A stretch of 64,000 nucleotides of DNA from Bradyrhizobium sp. CCGUVB4N. GTDB taxonomy: Bacteria; Pseudomonadota; Alphaproteobacteria; Rhizobiales; Xanthobacteraceae. The stretch is from assembly GCF_024199945.1 (NCBI RefSeq), contig NZ_JANADP010000001.1:2356001-2420000 (forward strand). Direction: 5' to 3'. A model generated the notes under the pieces. It was not told the origin of the DNA, did not search any database, and was given only the letters and a program-made list of their open reading frames with translations. A program made the position numbers and the translations under genes. The number at the start of each line of letters is the position of its first letter. Position 1 is the first letter of the stretch. Below, piece by piece: positions 9,149 through 18,103 of the stretch.

Positions 9149-10114
9149 ATGACATTCGCAATCACGATTCTCGTCAGTGCGGCGCTGCTGTTGAGTCCCG
9201 CTGCTGCTCAAACCGGAGGCAACGCCATTTCGACCAGGACAATCAGCTTGGGGACCGCGACGCCCGGCGGCGGCTTCCCGCTCTATGGCAACGCTTTCGC
9301 GGAGGTGATGAACGCGGCGGACGCCTCGCTCACGATCGCCCCGCGCAACACCAAGGGCAGCAACGAGAACATTCCGCTGCTGGAGAAGGGCGAGCTCGAT
9401 CTCGCGCTGGTCGCGGGCGAGCCGGCCTATGAGGCCTTCGCCGGCATCGGACGAACGCCGGTGCGGTTGAAGATCCTGACCGCGATCTACTCCAACCCCG
9501 GCATGTTCGTCGTGCGCGCGGACAGCCCCTACAAGACCATTCGCGATCTCGTCGGTCAGACGGTTGCGTTCGGCGCGAAGGGATCCGGCCTGCCGATCCT
9601 GGCGCGCTACGTGCTCGATGGCCTCGGCCTGAAGCAGGACGAGGATTTCAAGGCGATTTATCTTGACCGCGCCGGTGACGGGCCCGCGATGGTCGAGGAT
9701 GGCCGCGTCGCCGCACTCTGGGGTGCCGGCATCGGCTGGCCGGGTTTTGCGGCGGTCGCATCGAGCGCGCTAGGTGCGCGCTTCATCGCGCCGACCGCCG
9801 AGGAGATCGCGCGCATCCGCGCCAAGCATGCGTTCCTCAAACCGCTGACCGTGCCGGCCGGCTCCTATCCAAAACAGTCCGAGCCGATCGCCTCGCTCGG
9901 CTCCTGGAGCTTTGTGCTGACGCGCGAAGACCTGCCCGACGACGTCGCCTATCGTCTCGCCAGGACGCTGCACGGCCTTGAGGCGGATTTCTGCAAGAAG
10001 CTCGCACAGGCCTGCGAGACCACTGCGGCGAACACGGTCGCCGCGGCCCCGAAGCCGGAGCTGATCCACCCGGGCGTGGTGAAATACTTTCGCGAGATTG
10101 GCGTGGTGAAGTGA
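9149..10114 (+). CDS. TAXI family TRAP transporter solute-binding protein
   Basis: 321 residues with a signal peptide (MTFAITILVSAALLLSPAAAQ). Hallmarks of the TAXI family follow: 'ISLGTATPGGGFPLYGNAFAEVMN', 'NTKGSNENIPLLEKGELDLALVAGE' and 'VGQTVAFGAKGSGLPILARYVL'. TAXI proteins deliver ligands to fused DctQM permeases, but no TRAP permease gene is present here. The start at 9149 places the signal peptide correctly; the longer frame from 9053 overlaps the divergent promoter. The ligand is unknown. Confidence 0.85.
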   Translation: MTFAITILVSAALLLSPAAAQTGGNAISTRTISLGTATPGGGFPLYGNAFAEVMNAADASLTIAPRNTKGSNENIPLLEKGELDLALVAGEPAYEAFAGIGRTPVRLKILTAIYSNPGMFVVRADSPYKTIRDLVGQTVAFGAKGSGLPILARYVLDGLGLKQDEDFKAIYLDRAGDGPAMVEDGRVAALWGAGIGWPGFAAVASSALGARFIAPTAEEIARIRAKHAFLKPLTVPAGSYPKQSEPIASLGSWSFVLTREDLPDDVAYRLARTLHGLEADFCKKLAQACETTAANTVAAAPKPELIHPGVVKYFREIGVVK

Positions 10115-10140
10115 CGGTCGCCTGAGCGACCGTCACGCTC

Positions 10141-11355
10141 TCACTTCTTCAGCATCGGACACGCCGGGTCCGGCGGGCCGAACGCCTTGTCGCCGGAAAT
10201 CGTCGTGAGGATCTTGTAATAGTCCCACGGATATTTGCTTTCCTCCGGCGTCTTCACCTGCACCAGCCAGAGGTCGTGCACCATCAGATTGTCTTCGCGC
10301 AAGTGGCCGTTGCGGGCGAAGAAATCCTCGACCGGCGTCTCGCGCATTTTCGCCGCGACCTTGAGCGGATCGTCGGTGCCGGTCGCCTTGATGGCGTTGA
10401 GATAGTGGATCACGCTGGAATAGACGCCGGCTTGCCACATCGTCGGCATCTTGTTCATCTTGGCGAAATAGCGCTTCGACCATTCGCGCGTCTTGTCGTC
10501 CATGTCCCAATAGAACGACGTCGTCAGCAACAGGCCCTGGGCCGCTTGCAGGCCGAGGCCGTGGATGTCGGTGATCAGCGCGAGCAGTGCCGCCATTTGC
10601 TGGCCGCCCTTGAACACGCCGAACTCCGAGCCGGTCTTGATCTCGTTCATGTTGTTGGGCGGACCTGCCGCGATGCCGATGATCTTGGCCTTGGAGGCCT
10701 GCGCCTGCAGCACGAAGGAGGAGAGGTCCGGCGTCGCCAGGGGCGGCTTCACCGATCCCAGCACCTTGCCGCCATTCGCCGTGATGACGCTGGAGGCGTC
10801 GCGTTCGAGGGAGTGGCCGAAGGCGTAGTCGTCGGTGATGAAGAACCAGCTGTCGCCGCCGCGCTTGACCACGGCATCCGCGGTGCCGACCGCGAGCGCG
10901 CGGGTGTCGAACACCCACTGCATGGCATAAGGCGAGCAGAACTTGCCGTGGAAATCGGCGGTGCCGGTGGAGTGGGTGATGAACAGCCGCTTCTTTTCGT
11001 TGGCGATGTTCTGCACCGCGAGGCCAACGGCCGAGACCGGCACGTCGACGATCAGATCGACCTGATCGACATCGTACCAGCGCCGCGCGATTCCGGCGCC
11101 GATGTCGGCCTTGAGCTGGTGGTCGCCGATCACGATACTGATCGGCTTGCCGAGCACGGTGCCGCCGAAATCGTCGATCGCCATCTGCGCTGCCGTCACC
11201 GAGCCCTGGCCGGTCGGCGCGGAGGCGGGGCCGTTCATGTCGGTGAGCACGCCGATCTTGACGATGTCGTCGGACACCTGTGCCGTTGCGGCACCCGACA
11301 GCAGCGCCGCCGTCAAGGCAGCCGCGACCGGCAGTCCAAATCTCGCTGGATTCAC
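10141..11355 (-). CDS. ABC transporter substrate-binding protein, branched-chain amino-acid (LivK-like) type
   Basis: 404 residues. A signal peptide (starting at GTG 11355: VNPARFGLPVAAALTAALLSG) leads into the type I periplasmic-binding fold of the Peripla_BP_6 family: 'VKIGVLTDMNGPASAPTGQGSVTAAQMAIDDFGG', 'DVPVSAVGLAVQNIANEKKRLFI' and 'YAFGHSLERDASSVITANGGKVLG'. GGGAGGA lies 6 bases before the GTG, which decides the start. Related proteins bind amides, amino acids or aromatic acids; the ligand is not predictable. No Liv permease or ATPase genes are nearby. Convergent with the TAXI-type gene. Confidence 0.88.
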   Translation of the reverse strand: MNPARFGLPVAAALTAALLSGAATAQVSDDIVKIGVLTDMNGPASAPTGQGSVTAAQMAIDDFGGTVLGKPISIVIGDHQLKADIGAGIARRWYDVDQVDLIVDVPVSAVGLAVQNIANEKKRLFITHSTGTADFHGKFCSPYAMQWVFDTRALAVGTADAVVKRGGDSWFFITDDYAFGHSLERDASSVITANGGKVLGSVKPPLATPDLSSFVLQAQASKAKIIGIAAGPPNNMNEIKTGSEFGVFKGGQQMAALLALITDIHGLGLQAAQGLLLTTSFYWDMDDKTREWSKRYFAKMNKMPTMWQAGVYSSVIHYLNAIKATGTDDPLKVAAKMRETPVEDFFARNGHLREDNLMVHDLWLVQVKTPEESKYPWDYYKILTTISGDKAFGPPDPACPMLKK

Positions 11356-11459
11356 GCTTGTCCTCCCCTGATCCGGCTCGTTGGCCGAAAGTTGCCTGTC
11401 CCGGGTATGGCCCGGCTGAATTGGTTTCTTTTGCAACTATTTTGGGGCAGGCGTCAATC

Positions 11460-12353
11460 TCAGGCGGCGAACCGGATCTGCCCGGCGGGCGAGGGATCGT
11501 AGCCGGTCAGCTCCTCGGCGCGCTGGCGCAGCCGCCGTTCGCTGAGGAACCGGATCAGGGCCTGCATGGCGGGGCGGAAATAGCTGCGCTGCCGCATCGC
11601 CAGGTCAAAATTCTCCCAGACCAGCGGGACGAAATCGAGACCCGCCGAGCGCGCCGCGGCGCGTGTCGCAACGCCGCAATCGGCCTGTCCGGCGCGGACC
11701 AACTCGGCGAGATCCGGCCCGGTGAGCGCCGGTGTCTCCACCCGGCGCAGATCGCGCATCGAGGCGCCCGCGCGCGTCAGCAGAACGTCGAGCAGCATCT
11801 GCGCGCCCGTGCCTTGCTGCCGCATCGCCATCCGCGAGCCGAGCGCGAGCACGTCGGAGAGGCCGCGCAGCCGCTTCGGATTGCCCGGCGGCAACACGAG
11901 ACCCTGCTCGCGGCGCACGAAGGCAACCAGCAGCGCGTCATGCAGGTCAGGTGCGTCCCGCAGCGCCGTCACGCTGGCGTCGGAGGCGAGATTGCCTTCG
12001 GTATCGAGGCTGTGGAAGTGCACGGCGGCCGCCATGACCTCGTCGCGCTGCAGGCGCTCGAGCCCGCGCGCACTGCCTTCGGTCATCGATCCCAGGCCCG
12101 AGCCGGATTCACGCAGGCTCCAATCCAGCAGCTCGTCCTGGCTGCCGCCCACGACCGGCGGCGGATCCGCCGTCAGCATGCCGGCCGGTCGCGCCATGCC
12201 CGATAGCACCCAGAGATCGAGCTCGTGACGCGGGAAGAGCCATTTGCCGGTCACCTTGGTGCACGGGATCGCGCCGTTGGTGACGAGTTCGTAGAGCTTG
12301 CGTTCGCCGAGACGGAGATAGTCCGCGGCTTCACTGGTCGTCAGGAATTCCAT
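11460..12353 (-). CDS. HTH regulator with PBP-like (pfam12727-type) effector domain
   Basis: 297 residues. Residues 1-50 form an excisionase/MerR-like helix-turn-helix ('LTTSEAADYLRLGERKLYELV', 'TGKWLFPRHELDLW'). Residues about 65-290 resemble a periplasmic-binding-like domain ('VVGGSQDELLDWSL', 'QQGTGAQMLLDVLL', 'FDLAMRQRSYFRPAMQALIRFL'). The same landmarks recur in the C-terminal domain of the MoeA fusion encoded at 14751. It is divergent from the tupA-type gene. This suggests, as inference, a transcription factor that senses molybdate, tungstate or a cofactor intermediate. AGGA precedes the ATG. Confidence 0.8.
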   Translation of the reverse strand: MEFLTTSEAADYLRLGERKLYELVTNGAIPCTKVTGKWLFPRHELDLWVLSGMARPAGMLTADPPPVVGGSQDELLDWSLRESGSGLGSMTEGSARGLERLQRDEVMAAAVHFHSLDTEGNLASDASVTALRDAPDLHDALLVAFVRREQGLVLPPGNPKRLRGLSDVLALGSRMAMRQQGTGAQMLLDVLLTRAGASMRDLRRVETPALTGPDLAELVRAGQADCGVATRAAARSAGLDFVPLVWENFDLAMRQRSYFRPAMQALIRFLSERRLRQRAEELTGYDPSPAGQIRFAA

Positions 12354-12753
12354 CCTGCATTCCTATGCAAATTCTTGCTTCTTTTTGACGTTTAACGCAG
12401 GTGGAATTCTGCACTTCGATTTTTGTCCGCGCGAACCATGCCTGATGATCTCGTTGCTTTGCAACACATCCTGACACGTGTTTTGATTTTGGTTGACGAT
12501 CTTGCGAGGCTCGAATGGTGCGGACCTTGCGACCCGCGTTTTGCGCGTGATTGCAATCAACGTGCCGGTTGATTGATTGCCGAAACTTCCCGGATGACTC
12601 GTCTCATCGTGGCCGCGGAGGCGCCGTGAACTTGCCTTTCGGTAGTGCTAAAAGCCGCACTCTATCTCCTGTTGCTGCCGAAGCGAGGCAAGACCGTCAC
12701 GAGTGTGGCGCAATCGATCATCAAGATCGCGTCGCATCCAATGGGAACCCGTC
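12354..12753. promoter_or_regulatory. divergent intergenic region between HTH regulator and tupA-type gene
   Basis: A 400-base divergent spacer, A+T-richer than its flanks near 12360-12500. It must contain both promoters and probably the binding site of the HTH regulator. I looked for a ModE-type ATATA palindrome and for a convincing Moco/Tuco riboswitch fold in the leader (12560-12750) and found neither. A 65-codon minus-strand ORF (12363-12560) lies here without domain or clear start. Confidence 0.45.
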
Positions 12754-13587
12754 ATGGCCGTTCGCCGATTGACCATCGCATTTGCGCTTCTCTGCAGCCT
12801 TGCCGGGGGCATCGCGGCTGCGTCTGCCGAGGAGCGTGCGATTGTCCTGGCCTCGACGACATCGACGCAGGACTCCGGCCTGCTCGACTATCTGCTGCCG
12901 ATTGTCCGCGACAAGACCGGCATCGAGGTGACGGTGATCGCACGACGCAGCGACGAGGTACTCGACGGCGCGCGGAGAGGGGAGGCCGACGTGGTGCTGA
13001 TGCATGCGCGGCCGCAGGAGGAGAAATTCGTCGCCGACGGCTTTGGCGCGAAGCGCTACGACGTGATGTACAACGACTACGTCCTGATCGGGCCGAAGAG
13101 TGATCCTGCCGGCGTGAAAGGCAAGGACATCGCGACCGCGCTGAAGGCGATCGAGGCCAAGGGTGCGCCGTTCATCACGCGTGGCGATCGGTCCGGCACC
13201 CACGCGGCGGAGCTCGCGCTCTGGATCGTCGCCGGCATCGACATCGCCAGCACCAAGGGCGCCTGGTATCGCGAGAGCGGGCAGGGCATGACCGCCGCCC
13301 TCGACGCCGCACGCACGGCAAATGCCTATGTTTTCGCAGACCGTGCCAGCTGGATCGCCTTCAGGGAGCGCGGCGATCTCGACATCGTCGTCGAGGGCGA
13401 CAAGCGGTTGCTCAACCAATACGGCGTGATGCTGGTGAATCCGGAGAAGCATCCGAACGTCAGGAAGGAACTGGGACAGGCCTTCATCGACTGGTTGATC
13501 TCGCCGGAGGGGCAGGCGGCGATCGCCGGCTACAAGGTCGAAGGGCAACAGGTGTTCTTTCCGAATGCGGACAAGCCGGGCGGCTGA
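12754..13587 (+). CDS. tupA: TupA-type tungstate (or molybdate) ABC substrate-binding protein
   Basis: 277 residues with a signal peptide (MAVRRLTIAFALLCSLAGG...ASA). The mature start 'ASTTSTQDSGLLDYLLPIV' carries the TTS oxyanion-binding motif of TupA. Further family landmarks are 'RGDRSGTHAAELALW' (with the ligand-contacting Arg region) and 'NQYGVMLVNPEKHPNV'. TupA proteins bind tungstate with very high affinity for TupBC import. No tupB or tupC is in the window. Its position beside Moco genes and a formate dehydrogenase fits metal supply for that enzyme. Tungstate versus molybdate selectivity cannot be decided from the motif alone. Confidence 0.85.
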   Translation: MAVRRLTIAFALLCSLAGGIAAASAEERAIVLASTTSTQDSGLLDYLLPIVRDKTGIEVTVIARRSDEVLDGARRGEADVVLMHARPQEEKFVADGFGAKRYDVMYNDYVLIGPKSDPAGVKGKDIATALKAIEAKGAPFITRGDRSGTHAAELALWIVAGIDIASTKGAWYRESGQGMTAALDAARTANAYVFADRASWIAFRERGDLDIVVEGDKRLLNQYGVMLVNPEKHPNVRKELGQAFIDWLISPEGQAAIAGYKVEGQQVFFPNADKPGG

Positions 13588-13642
13588 TTGGTCGAGGCGC
13601 GAGCGGTTGCCAAACCGCACGATGCGTGATCCATCATGAAGC

Positions 13643-14749
13643 ATGACCCAGCGCCTGCCGCCCTCGCTGACGCCGCTCGATACCGCGCTCGCTATTTTGC
13701 TGCGCGGCGTCGGTCCGGTCGCGCCGGTCGAATTGCCGCTGGCTGAGGCGGTCGGCTGTATCGCCGCGGGGATGCCGCAGCTCGCAGCCTGCCCGCCGCA
13801 CGACATCGCCGCCGCAGATGGCTGGGCGTTGCGCGCCAACGATCTCGTCGGTGCATCCTCCTATTCGCCGTTACCTTTGAGCGAGCTACCCGTGTGGGTC
13901 GATGCCGGCGATGCAATGCCGGCAGGATGCGACTGTGTACTCGATGCCGGCGCGGTCGAGGTGTCGGGCCCGCTCGCCCAGGTGCTGGCGGAAGCCGCGC
14001 CGGGGCAAGGCGTCGGGCGTGCCGGTGGCGACATCGCAGAGCGCTCGCCGGTGGCGACGGCGGGACGTCCCATTGATGCAAAAGCGCTGTTGCTCGCGCG
14101 TGTCGCCGATGTCGAAAGGCTGAGCGTCAGGCGACCGCGGCTGCGCATCGTCAACGTGCCGGGCGCAACCGCGACGATGCAGACGATCACCGGCCTTGCG
14201 CGCGCGGCAGGACTTGATGTGATCGCGCATGAAGCCGGCACACGCGATGCGGCGTCGATCGCGGAGGCACTCGATGTCTCCGCCTGCGATCTGCTGTTGA
14301 CGATCGGCGGCAGCGGCGTCGGTCGCGCGGATGCTGCGATGACGGCGCTGGCTCAGCGCGGAGCGGAGTTCGCCCATGGTCTTGCGCTCCAGCCCGGACG
14401 CACGGCGGCCGCCGGGCGGCTCGGAAAAGTTCCCATCGTTGCCTTGCCCGGGGCGCCCGGTCCGGCACTCGCGGTCTGGTTCGCACTGGTGCTTCCGCTT
14501 ATCGACAAGATGGCGGCGCGGCAGCCGCGCCGCCAAGTGATCCTGCCGCTCGCGCGGAAAGTCGCTTCCAGCGTCGGTATCGCCGAGATCGTCCTGCTGG
14601 CCGAGGAACATAAGACATGGATGCCGCTTGCAGTCGGTGAATGGCCGCTCCACGCTATTGCCGGAGCGGATGCCTGGCTGCTCATTCCCGCCAGCCATGA
14701 GGGATTTGCGGCAGGCGAGCCGGTCGATGCTTATTTGATGCGGGAATGA
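13643..14749 (+). CDS. divergent MoeA-family molybdopterin-binding protein
   Basis: 368 residues with the MoeA domain order but eroded motifs. The 'DGWALRAND' site matches MoeA 'DGYAV', and 'GGSGVGRAD' replaces 'GGVSxGDYD'. 'VNVPGATATMQ' stands where MoeA has 'xSTGDEL', and 'LQPGRT' replaces the 'KPGKP' lysine. 'ALPGAPGPALAVW' replaces 'GLPGNPVSS'. It may therefore bind cofactor precursors without full molybdotransferase chemistry. It sits one base before the MoeA fusion gene and is probably translated from the same mRNA as tupA. Confidence 0.75.
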   Translation: MTQRLPPSLTPLDTALAILLRGVGPVAPVELPLAEAVGCIAAGMPQLAACPPHDIAAADGWALRANDLVGASSYSPLPLSELPVWVDAGDAMPAGCDCVLDAGAVEVSGPLAQVLAEAAPGQGVGRAGGDIAERSPVATAGRPIDAKALLLARVADVERLSVRRPRLRIVNVPGATATMQTITGLARAAGLDVIAHEAGTRDAASIAEALDVSACDLLLTIGGSGVGRADAAMTALAQRGAEFAHGLALQPGRTAAAGRLGKVPIVALPGAPGPALAVWFALVLPLIDKMAARQPRRQVILPLARKVASSVGIAEIVLLAEEHKTWMPLAVGEWPLHAIAGADAWLLIPASHEGFAAGEPVDAYLMRE

Positions 14750-14750
14750 T

Positions 14751-16712
14751 ATGGGTTCCGGCATGACGATGATCCCCAAAGCGCCAGATCGCAGCGCGCT
14801 CGAACAGGAGCAATTCCTCAAGATCCTCTCGCGCGAGGAGGCGCTCGCGCGCTTCGAGGCTGGCCTGTTTCCGCGCGCAATCCCAAGCGAGCAGCGCAAG
14901 CTTGGCGATGCACTCGGCACAGCGCTCGCCGAGGACATCACCGCCCCGATCGACGTGCCGCCCTTCGACCGTTCCAATGTTGACGGTTTCGCCGTGCGCT
15001 CGTCGGATCTTTCCGCTGCCGGCGAAGGCGCACCCGTGCGGCTCGCGCTGAACGGTGAGACCATTCACTGTGGCACCGCGCCTAAGCTGCAGGTCGCGGT
15101 GGGGACCGCTACGCCCATCGCCACGGGCGGCCCGTTGCCGCGTGGTGCCGACGCGGTCGTCATGGTCGAGCACACCCAGCCGGCCGGCCCCGATGCGATC
15201 GATATTCGTCGCGCCGTCTCGCCGGGCCAATTCGTGTCCTATGCCGGATCTGACATCGCGCGCGGCGAGGCGCTGCTGCGCGCCGGCACGATCATAGGCT
15301 CGCGTGAGATCGGCATGCTGGCGGCTTGCGGCATCGCCGAGGTGAAAGTTGCGCGGAAGCCGCGCGTCGCGGTGATCTCCACCGGTGACGAACTGGTACA
15401 GCCCGGCGAGGTGCTTGCGCCGGCCGCGATCTACGACACCAACGGCGCCATCGTGGCGGCCGCGATCGACGAGAACGGCGGCGACGCCGTCTTCCTCGGC
15501 GCCATTCCAGACGACGAGGCCAGGCTCGAAGCCGCCATGCGCCGGGCGCTGGCGGATTGCGACATGCTGGTGCTCTCCGGCGGCACGTCGAAGGGGGCTG
15601 GCGATCTGTCTCATCGCATCATCGGCCGGCTCGGCCAACCCGGCATCATCGCGCATGGCGTTGCGCTCAAGCCGGGCAAGCCGCTGTGTCTCGCTGTGTG
15701 CGACGGCAAGCCGGTGGTGATCCTGCCGGGCTTTCCGACCTCGGCGATGTTCACCTTCCACGACATGATCGTGCCGGCGCTGCGCAAGATGGCCGGCCTG
15801 CCGCCGCGCTCCGACGCCAAGGTGAGTGCGACGGTGCCGGTGCGCATTGCGTCCGAGCTCGGCCGCGCCGAATTCGTCATGGTTTCGCTGGTCGCCGGCA
15901 AGGATGGCCTGATCGCCTATCCTTCCGGCAAGGGCTCTGGCGCGATCACGTCCTTCGCGCAAGCTGACGGCTTTCTGCGCATCGATGCGCTCGCCGACCA
16001 GATGCCGGCGGGGGCCGAAGCCGAGGTCACTCTATTCACGCCGCATGTACGGGTGCCGGATCTCGTCATCGTCGGCAGCCATTGCACCGGCCTCGATCTC
16101 GTGACCGCACCGCTCGCGCATGCGGGCCTCGTTGTGCGCTCGATCGCCGTCGGCAGCCTCGGCGGACTTGCGGCCGCGAAGCGCGGCGAGTGCGATCTCG
16201 CGCCGATCCATCTGTTCGATGACAAGAGCGAGACCTACAACACGCCTTACCTCGCCGAGGGGCTCGAGCTCGTGCCGGGCTGGCGGCGGATGCAGGGCAT
16301 CGTCTTCCGCAAGGACGACAAGCGTTTCGAGGGGCTCGGCGCAAAGGAAGCGGTCGCTGCCGCGCTCGCCGACCCTGCCTGCATCATGGTCAACCGTAAC
16401 CAGGGCGCGGGCACGCGCATCCTGATCGACCGGCTGCTCGCCGGAGCCCGCCCGGAAGGTTATTGGAACCAGCCCCGCTCGCACAATGCGGTCGCCGCGG
16501 CTGTCGCGCAGCACCGCGCCGATTGGGGCATGACCATTGCGCCGGTCGCCCATGCGGTCGGCCTCGGTTTCATTCCGCTCGCGGAAGAGCATTATGACTT
16601 TGCCTTGGTGACGGCACGCAAGCAGCGTCCAGCGGTGCAGGCGTTTCTCGATGCGCTCGGCTCGGACGAGGCGCGCACGGCACTTGAGCGCGCGGGTTTC
16701 CGGCCCGCATAG
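14751..16712 (+). CDS. MoeA fused to a PBP-like substrate-binding domain
   Basis: 653 residues. Residues about 20-430 are MoeA: 'PPFDRSNVDGFAV', 'ISTGDELVQPGE', 'LSGGTSKGAGD', 'LKPGKPLCL' and 'LPGFPTSAM' are all present. This part would insert molybdate or tungstate into adenylated molybdopterin. From about residue 435 a periplasmic-binding-like domain follows ('VIVGSHCTGLDLV', 'NQGAGTRILIDRLL', 'YDFALVTARKQRPAVQAFLDAL') with no signal peptide, so it is cytoplasmic. Such fusions are known in bacteria and archaea. The start lies 1 base after the preceding stop, implying translational coupling. Confidence 0.9.
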   Translation: MGSGMTMIPKAPDRSALEQEQFLKILSREEALARFEAGLFPRAIPSEQRKLGDALGTALAEDITAPIDVPPFDRSNVDGFAVRSSDLSAAGEGAPVRLALNGETIHCGTAPKLQVAVGTATPIATGGPLPRGADAVVMVEHTQPAGPDAIDIRRAVSPGQFVSYAGSDIARGEALLRAGTIIGSREIGMLAACGIAEVKVARKPRVAVISTGDELVQPGEVLAPAAIYDTNGAIVAAAIDENGGDAVFLGAIPDDEARLEAAMRRALADCDMLVLSGGTSKGAGDLSHRIIGRLGQPGIIAHGVALKPGKPLCLAVCDGKPVVILPGFPTSAMFTFHDMIVPALRKMAGLPPRSDAKVSATVPVRIASELGRAEFVMVSLVAGKDGLIAYPSGKGSGAITSFAQADGFLRIDALADQMPAGAEAEVTLFTPHVRVPDLVIVGSHCTGLDLVTAPLAHAGLVVRSIAVGSLGGLAAAKRGECDLAPIHLFDDKSETYNTPYLAEGLELVPGWRRMQGIVFRKDDKRFEGLGAKEAVAAALADPACIMVNRNQGAGTRILIDRLLAGARPEGYWNQPRSHNAVAAAVAQHRADWGMTIAPVAHAVGLGFIPLAEEHYDFALVTARKQRPAVQAFLDALGSDEARTALERAGFRPA

Positions 16713-16763
16713 ACGACAGACGACGCGGTATCCAAGCCGCGCGTAAGACGGGGGGGGGACGCG

Positions 16764-17891
16764 ATGGCAAGGCCGCTTTCGGTTGCGATCGTCGGTGCCG
16801 GCATGGGCGGGCTCGCGACCGCTGCGGCGCTCAGGCGCGTCGGCGTCGACGTGACGGTCTACGAGCAGGCCTCCCAGTTCGCCCGGATCGGCGCCGGCAT
16901 CCAGATCGGCTGCAATGCGATGAAGGTGCTGCGCGCGCTTGGTCTCGAAGCGCGGATGCGCGAGCACGCGTTCTATCCGCGGTCCTGGAATAATCGCGAC
17001 TGGAAGAGCGGCGACATCAAATTCGACATGATCTTTGGCGAGAGCGCGGAGGAAAAGTTCGGCGCGCCCTATCTGCTGGCGCATCGTGGTGATCTCCACG
17101 CCGCGCTGGCGAGCGCGGTGCCGGATGAGTTCGTGAGGCTCAACCACAAGCTCGTCGGCCTCGACGAGACCGGCGAGGGCGTTCGGCTCAGCTTTGCCAA
17201 CAGCACCAGCGCTGTTGCCGATGCCGTGGTCGGCGCCGACGGCGTGCATTCGGCGGTGCGCGACATTCTGTTCGACACCGCGCCGGTCAAATTCACCGGC
17301 CGTATCGCCTACCGCACCACCTATCCGGCCGCGCTGCTCGGCGAGAAGATCGATGACTGCACGAAGTGGTGGGGCGAGGACCGCCACATCGTGATCTACT
17401 ATGTCAAGCCTGACCGTAGCGAGGTCTATCTCGTCACCAGCCAGCCGGAGCCCGACTTCCGCATCGAGTCCTGGTCGGCGAAGGGCGACGTGCGCGATCT
17501 GCGCGCCTCGTTCGAGGGCTTTCATCCGCAAGTCGGCCAGGTGCTGGCGACGTGCCCCGACGTGCACAAATGGGCGATCATGGATCGCGATGCGCTGGAG
17601 CGCTGGGCCGACGGTAGGGTGACGCTGCTCGGCGACGCCTGTCATCCGATGACGCCTTATATGGCGCAGGGGGCCGCGATGGCGATCGAGGATGCCGCGG
17701 TGCTCTCGCGCTGCCTCGATGGTGTCGACCGCGACGGCGTCGCGGATGCCTTCCGCCGCTTCGAGGCGACGCGCAAGGTTCGGACCACGCGGGTGCAGGA
17801 GACCTCGCGCGCCAACATCTGGCTGAAGGAGCGGACCGATACGAGCTGGGTCTACGGCTACGACGCCTGGTCGGTGCCGCTGGCGGCCTGA
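16764..17891 (+). CDS. FAD-dependent monooxygenase, 6-hydroxynicotinate 3-monooxygenase (NicC)-like
   Basis: 375 residues of the group A flavin hydroxylase family. The FAD-binding GxGxxG is 'VAIVGAGMGGLATAAAL'; the second FAD motif is 'GADGVHSAVRD' and the third 'LLGDACHPMTPYMAQGAAMAIED'. Residues 'TKWWGEDRHIVIYY' and the C-terminal 'SWVYGYDAWSVPL' match my recollection of NicC better than salicylate hydroxylase. It would hydroxylate and decarboxylate a hydroxynicotinate-like substrate with NADH. No other nic genes are nearby, so the physiological substrate is uncertain. Confidence 0.75.
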   Translation: MARPLSVAIVGAGMGGLATAAALRRVGVDVTVYEQASQFARIGAGIQIGCNAMKVLRALGLEARMREHAFYPRSWNNRDWKSGDIKFDMIFGESAEEKFGAPYLLAHRGDLHAALASAVPDEFVRLNHKLVGLDETGEGVRLSFANSTSAVADAVVGADGVHSAVRDILFDTAPVKFTGRIAYRTTYPAALLGEKIDDCTKWWGEDRHIVIYYVKPDRSEVYLVTSQPEPDFRIESWSAKGDVRDLRASFEGFHPQVGQVLATCPDVHKWAIMDRDALERWADGRVTLLGDACHPMTPYMAQGAAMAIEDAAVLSRCLDGVDRDGVADAFRRFEATRKVRTTRVQETSRANIWLKERTDTSWVYGYDAWSVPLAA

Positions 17892-18103
17892 GCGGCCCGT
17901 TCGCGTACGCGTTCCCGCTCCTCGGCTTCAGCGATGGCACGCTGCGCGGCGGGCGGCAGCGGCTTCGGGTCCACAGGGACCTCAACAATCTCATCGCTGC
18001 CCGTGGCCTGTCGGCTCAGCCGTTTCGTGCGATCGATCGCGACCGAGAGGTCGAATACGAAATCGACGACTGCGAATATGGCATTCAGGAGAGAGTCGGC
18101 CAT
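17858..18103 (-). CDS. small hypothetical protein
   Basis: 81 residues: an N-terminal hydrophobic/amphipathic segment (MADSLLNAIFAVVDFVFDLSVAID), a proline-containing linker ('VPVDPKPLPPAAQ') and a charged helix ('AEAEERERVRERAAQ'). It overlaps the 3' end of the monooxygenase gene by 34 bases tail to tail. Composition fits a membrane-associated small protein. I recognise no family, and the call rests on coding-like composition and a plausible start. Confidence 0.5.
   Translation of the reverse strand: MADSLLNAIFAVVDFVFDLSVAIDRTKRLSRQATGSDEIVEVPVDPKPLPPAAQRAIAEAEERERVRERAAQAASGTDQAS

Noticed and set aside
12363..12560. 65-codon minus-strand ORF ahead of the HTH regulator
   Set aside because: No clear ribosome-binding site or domain; it occupies the likely promoter. 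It could be a leader peptide but evidence is too thin.
12560..12753. Possible Moco/Tuco riboswitch before tupA
   Set aside because: I could not lay out the conserved helices and the GNRA-type tetraloop core; a covariance-model search would decide.
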